Source: Altererythrobacter sp. (lineage in GTDB: Bacteria > Pseudomonadota > Alphaproteobacteria > Sphingomonadales > Sphingomonadaceae). From it: a stretch of DNA of 64,000 bases. The DNA is taken from positions 62,001-126,000 of the forward strand of contig JAFKFN010000002.1 of the NCBI GenBank assembly GCA_017308255.1. The letters run 5' to 3'. Of this stretch, positions 63,946 through 64,000 are shown piece by piece. The number at the start of each line of letters is the position of its first letter. Position 1 is the stretch's first letter. The position numbers and the translations under genes were made by a program. The notes beneath the pieces were generated by a model. The model saw only the letters and a list, made by a program, of their open reading frames with translations. It was not told the DNA's origin and ran no database searches.

Positions 63946-64000
63946 CTCAATTCTCTCGGTCAGCTGAGTATTCGGAGTGCGCCATCGCCCGACTGGGCGC

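Overview
The window is high-GC alphaproteobacterial chromosome, most likely from a sphingomonad (order Sphingomonadales; genus not determinable by eye). Pointers are the typical sphingomonad gene set (TonB-dependent receptor with secreted partner proteins, an HWE-type histidine kinase, TspO, TRIC-type channel, prolyl oligopeptidase), the alphaproteobacterial arrangement of the ribosomal operons, and an S12 protein with Arg at position 88.

Bases 1-9750 look like an accessory island that ends at a tRNA-Gln(TTG) gene. They hold the C-terminal part of a TonB-dependent receptor, a SnoaL-like protein, a DUF6152 protein and a secreted protein of unknown function. Next come remains of a heavy-metal efflux locus (the last ~100 codons of a CzcA-type RND pump, a DUF3240 protein and an intact TolC-family channel). 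A complete IS3-family element with visible inverted repeats (5581-7103) interrupts the first codons of an IS6-family transposase. The island closes with a large tyrosine integrase that starts about 100 bp from the 3' end of the tRNA.

Bases 9.8-36 kb are ordinary chromosomal genes. They include a PRC-barrel protein, two glutathione-dependent enzymes (YghU-type GST and glutathionyl-hydroquinone reductase), topoisomerase IB, a GMC oxidoreductase, ilvE, tlyA, tspO, ubiK, recO, leuB, a GT2-GtrA fusion facing a PMT-family mannosyltransferase, metZ, an HWE kinase, apaG, two more members of the secreted family near AraC- and LysR-type regulators, and a CHASE2-EAL protein. Two very short reading frames with strong ribosome sites are hidden here: 18 codons at 17937-17993, followed by three hairpins upstream of ilvE, and 25 codons at 33432-33509, followed by a T-tract terminator.

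Bases 36-57.4 kb are the str, S10, spc and alpha operons in one block: rpsL-rpsG-fusA-tuf, rpsJ to rpsQ, rplN to adk, rpsM-rpsK-rpoA, then rplQ. Oddities are a palindromic repeat between rpsL and rpsG, a structured 223-nt gap between rpsJ and rplC, an acidic tail on L3, an Arg/Gly-rich head on S5, and a three-gene membrane-protein/HTH cassette that separates rpoA from rplQ.

Bases 57.5-64 kb hold a secreted prolyl oligopeptidase, a cluster of nested intergenic repeats, a small secreted protein, a TRIC/UPF0126 channel, a VOC protein, a ParDE-type toxin-antitoxin pair with a palindromic operator, and lpd at the right edge. Four families of intergenic palindromic repeats are scattered through the chromosomal part.
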